From NCBI GenBank assembly GCA_002391555.1, contig DGFG01000160.1, forward strand, positions 1 to 7,826: 7,826 nt of DNA, in the 5' to 3' direction. This DNA is from Firmicutes bacterium UBA3906. Its GTDB lineage: Bacteria; Bacillota; Clostridia; Caldicoprobacterales; DTU083. The notes below the pieces were generated by a model, which did no database searches, was not told the DNA's origin, and saw only the letters and a program-made list of their open reading frames with translations. Position 1 is the stretch's first letter. Each line of letters starts with the position of its first letter. The position numbers and the translations under genes are program-made. Below, piece by piece: positions 6,672 through 7,826 of the stretch.

Positions 6672-6740
6672 TAGGGAACATATCAGACATCTAGAGCAAA
6701 AAGATAGATTTGTCTTGATAAGTTCCTTATTTTTATTGTT
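6672..6740 (+). terminator. Terminator-like hairpin after rex
   Basis: TAGGGAAC (6672-6679) pairs with GTTCCTTA (6722-6729), including one G-U pair. After an A-A mismatch TATCA (6681-6685) pairs with TGATA (6716-6720). After a single-base bulge GACA (6686-6689) pairs with TGTC (6711-6714), and TCTA (6690-6693) with TAGA (6705-6708), leaving an 11-nt loop. T-rich sequence (ATTTTTATTGTT) follows. The stem is long and imperfect, about 21 pairs, and only moderately GC-rich, so it could be a processing site or small structured RNA rather than a simple terminator. Confidence 0.6.
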
Positions 6741-6779
6741 TAACCTTAACAGATAGGATAATATATTGATTGTTACAAT
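6736..6779 (+). promoter_or_regulatory. Weak promoter and dyad region before manA
   Basis: GATAAT (6757-6762) matches a -10 box at five of six positions. The best -35 is TTGTTT (6736-6741), with a short 15-bp spacer. TGTTTAACCTTAACA (6737-6751) is an imperfect dyad recalling a Rex site, but one base too short. ATTGTTACAAT (6769-6779) is a perfect 5-1-5 dyad between the -10 and the ribosome binding site. Which of these elements functions is unclear. Confidence 0.3.
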
Positions 6780-6788
6780 GAGATAATT

Positions 6789-6803
6789 GGAGGTTTTCAT
6801 TTG
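6789..6803 (+). promoter_or_regulatory. Ribosome binding site that fixes the TTG start of manA
   Basis: GGAGGT (6789-6794) is six bases before TTG at 6801-6803. The in-frame ATG at 6831 would cut off YPLLFYPIH, which matches the conserved N-terminus of this isomerase family, so TTG is preferred. Confidence 0.8.
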
Positions 6804-7826
6804 TATCCACTGCTTTTTTATCCAATCCATATGGAAAGGATTTGGGGAGGAAATAAGCTGAAAGTCAATTTCGCTAGAGAGCTTGGAGACAAGCCCATAG
6901 GTGAAAGCTGGGAGCTAGCCTGTCATAAAAATGGCAATTCTATTATCAGTAATGGCTACTTTAAGGGCAAGAGTTTAGGTGACCTAATAAGTGACTATGG
7001 CCAGGAGATTTTGGGTTCTGCCATTTATAATGATAGATATAATAAGTTCCCCTTGCTAGTAAAATTAATAGATGCAAGAGATTGGCTATCTGTACAGGTT
7101 CATCCCAATGATAACTATGCCTGCGAATTTGAAAATGGTGAGCTTGGCAAAACTGAAGCCTGGTACATAATAGATGCTATAGAAGATGCAAGGATAGTAT
7201 ATGGTTTAAAAGAGGGCATAAGTAAAAAAGATTTTAGGGCCTGTGTTGATAAAAATAGAATAGGTGATTGCCTAAAGGAACTTAAGGTTAAGGCTGGAGA
7301 TGTTGTATATATACCAGCAGGTATGGTACATGCTTTAGGAGAGGGTATCCTAGTGTACGAAATCCAGCAAAGTTCAGATACAACCTACCGAATTTATGAT
7401 TGGGACAGGGTTGATAGGCATGGACATAAGAGAGACCTACATGTTGAAAAGGCTATGGATGTAATAAGCTTTAATAGTAAGTACCAGGATAAGATAAGGG
7501 GACTTAGGGTAAAAGAGGATGGAGGAGATAGAACAGTCTATATAGCCAATAGGTATTTTGCTGTTGAGAGGCTCATAACTAGTGGTTCTATGAGTCTAGC
7601 CCTAGACGGTAAAAGGTTTCAGATCCTAACATGTATTGATGGTTCAGGAGACCTTGTTTATAAAAAGGGAAGCATTAGGCTAAACAAGGGTAGTTCATGC
7701 CTTGTTCCAGCTAGCCTCAGTGAGCCTAGTTTAAAAGGTAATCTAAGTGTAATCAGGTCCTATGTACCGGACAGGGAAAAGAACCTGATAAAGCCTTTAC
7801 TCTTAAAGGGTTACCTAGAGTCAGAC
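6801..7826 (+). CDS. manA: Mannose-6-phosphate isomerase, type I cupin form (continues past the right edge)
   Basis: Zinc-dependent cytoplasmic enzyme interconverting mannose-6-phosphate and fructose-6-phosphate. It serves mannose use or supplies mannose-6-phosphate for glycan precursors. The frame is open for 342 codons to the window end. Family marks are the N-terminal PLLFYPIHMERIWGGNKL, GESWELACH near residue 35, and the zinc ligands Gln99 and His101 in VQVHPND, Glu119 in GKTEAWY and His177 in PAGMVHALGEG. The catalytic-region Arg197 lies in YRIYDWDR. The second cupin-like half ends around residue 325 with LSVIRSYV. Bacillus-type enzymes are about 315 residues, so the frame already exceeds the usual length and may have a tail or fused domain. 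Start is TTG. Function is well supported; the full extent is unknown. Confidence 0.92.
   Translation, partial: MYPLLFYPIHMERIWGGNKLKVNFARELGDKPIGESWELACHKNGNSIISNGYFKGKSLGDLISDYGQEILGSAIYNDRYNKFPLLVKLIDARDWLSVQVHPNDNYACEFENGELGKTEAWYIIDAIEDARIVYGLKEGISKKDFRACVDKNRIGDCLKELKVKAGDVVYIPAGMVHALGEGILVYEIQQSSDTTYRIYDWDRVDRHGHKRDLHVEKAMDVISFNSKYQDKIRGLRVKEDGGDRTVYIANRYFAVERLITSGSMSLALDGKRFQILTCIDGSGDLVYKKGSIRLNKGSSCLVPASLSEPSLKGNLSVIRSYVPDREKNLIKPLLLKGYLESD

Noticed and set aside
6600..6830. 76-codon open frame on the minus strand between rex and manA
   Set aside because: It covers the rex hairpin, the manA ribosome binding site and both gene ends; there is no Shine-Dalgarno sequence before its ATG and its product looks like translated AT-rich spacer.
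1..7826. Mobile island, prophage, defence system or CRISPR array
   Set aside because: No transposase, integrase, phage, toxin-antitoxin or nuclease gene and no regularly spaced repeat set was seen; the genes are all common chromosomal families.

Overview
The window looks like ordinary chromosome from a low-GC Gram-positive anaerobe, most likely a member of the Clostridia. The evidence is the AT-rich sequence, strong GGAGG-type ribosome binding sites before every gene, TTG starts on two genes, heavy use of AGG (Arg) and CTA (Leu) codons, a Rex repressor with the clostridial-looking segment RQDFNCFGGFGQQGYGYNV, and a YdiF-like ABC-F protein next to rex, a neighbourhood also known from Bacillus subtilis. 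Genus cannot be decided from this sequence. Six protein genes are present; the first and last run off the window. I see no rRNA, tRNA, CRISPR array, insertion sequence, phage gene or attachment site.

Layout. (1) 1-1010, minus strand: the N-terminal 336 codons of a methyl-accepting chemotaxis protein with two closely spaced membrane helices and almost no external domain. (2) 1011-1209: a divergent control region. It holds an extended -10 promoter for the chemotaxis gene, a tandem 11-bp repeat, nested inverted repeats, and a very good sigma-A promoter for the aconitase gene whose -10 box lies inside a perfect 12-bp palindrome typical of GntR operators. (3) 1210-3138 and 3162-3839, plus strand: aconitase (642 aa) and a GntR/FCD-family repressor, 23 nt apart, evidently one operon. 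(4) 3845-3881: a hairpin that can end transcription from both sides and whose loop contains the stop codon of the next gene. (5) 3868-5793, minus strand: a 641-aa ABC-F ATPase. (6) 5794-5963: a second divergent promoter region. (7) 5964-6608, plus strand: rex. (8) 6609-6800: a long terminator-like hairpin and a weak promoter region. (9) 6801-7826, plus strand: a class I (type ManA/Pmi) mannose-6-phosphate isomerase starting at TTG and still open at the window edge.

How it fits together. The aconitase-gntR pair suggests a small self-controlled carboxylate-responsive operon: the FCD domain of the regulator should bind a small acid through a metal, plausibly a substrate or product of aconitase, and release the operator at the operon's own promoter. 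Rex senses the NADH/NAD+ balance in fermentative metabolism. ManA links fructose-6-phosphate with mannose-6-phosphate. The ABC-F protein works on the ribosome and the chemotaxis protein in the membrane; these share no pathway with the others. I found no convincing evidence of an undescribed multi-gene system. The points most worth a second look are the GntR operator/promoter overlap, the stop codon inside a shared terminator, and the manA frame running past the usual length of that family.
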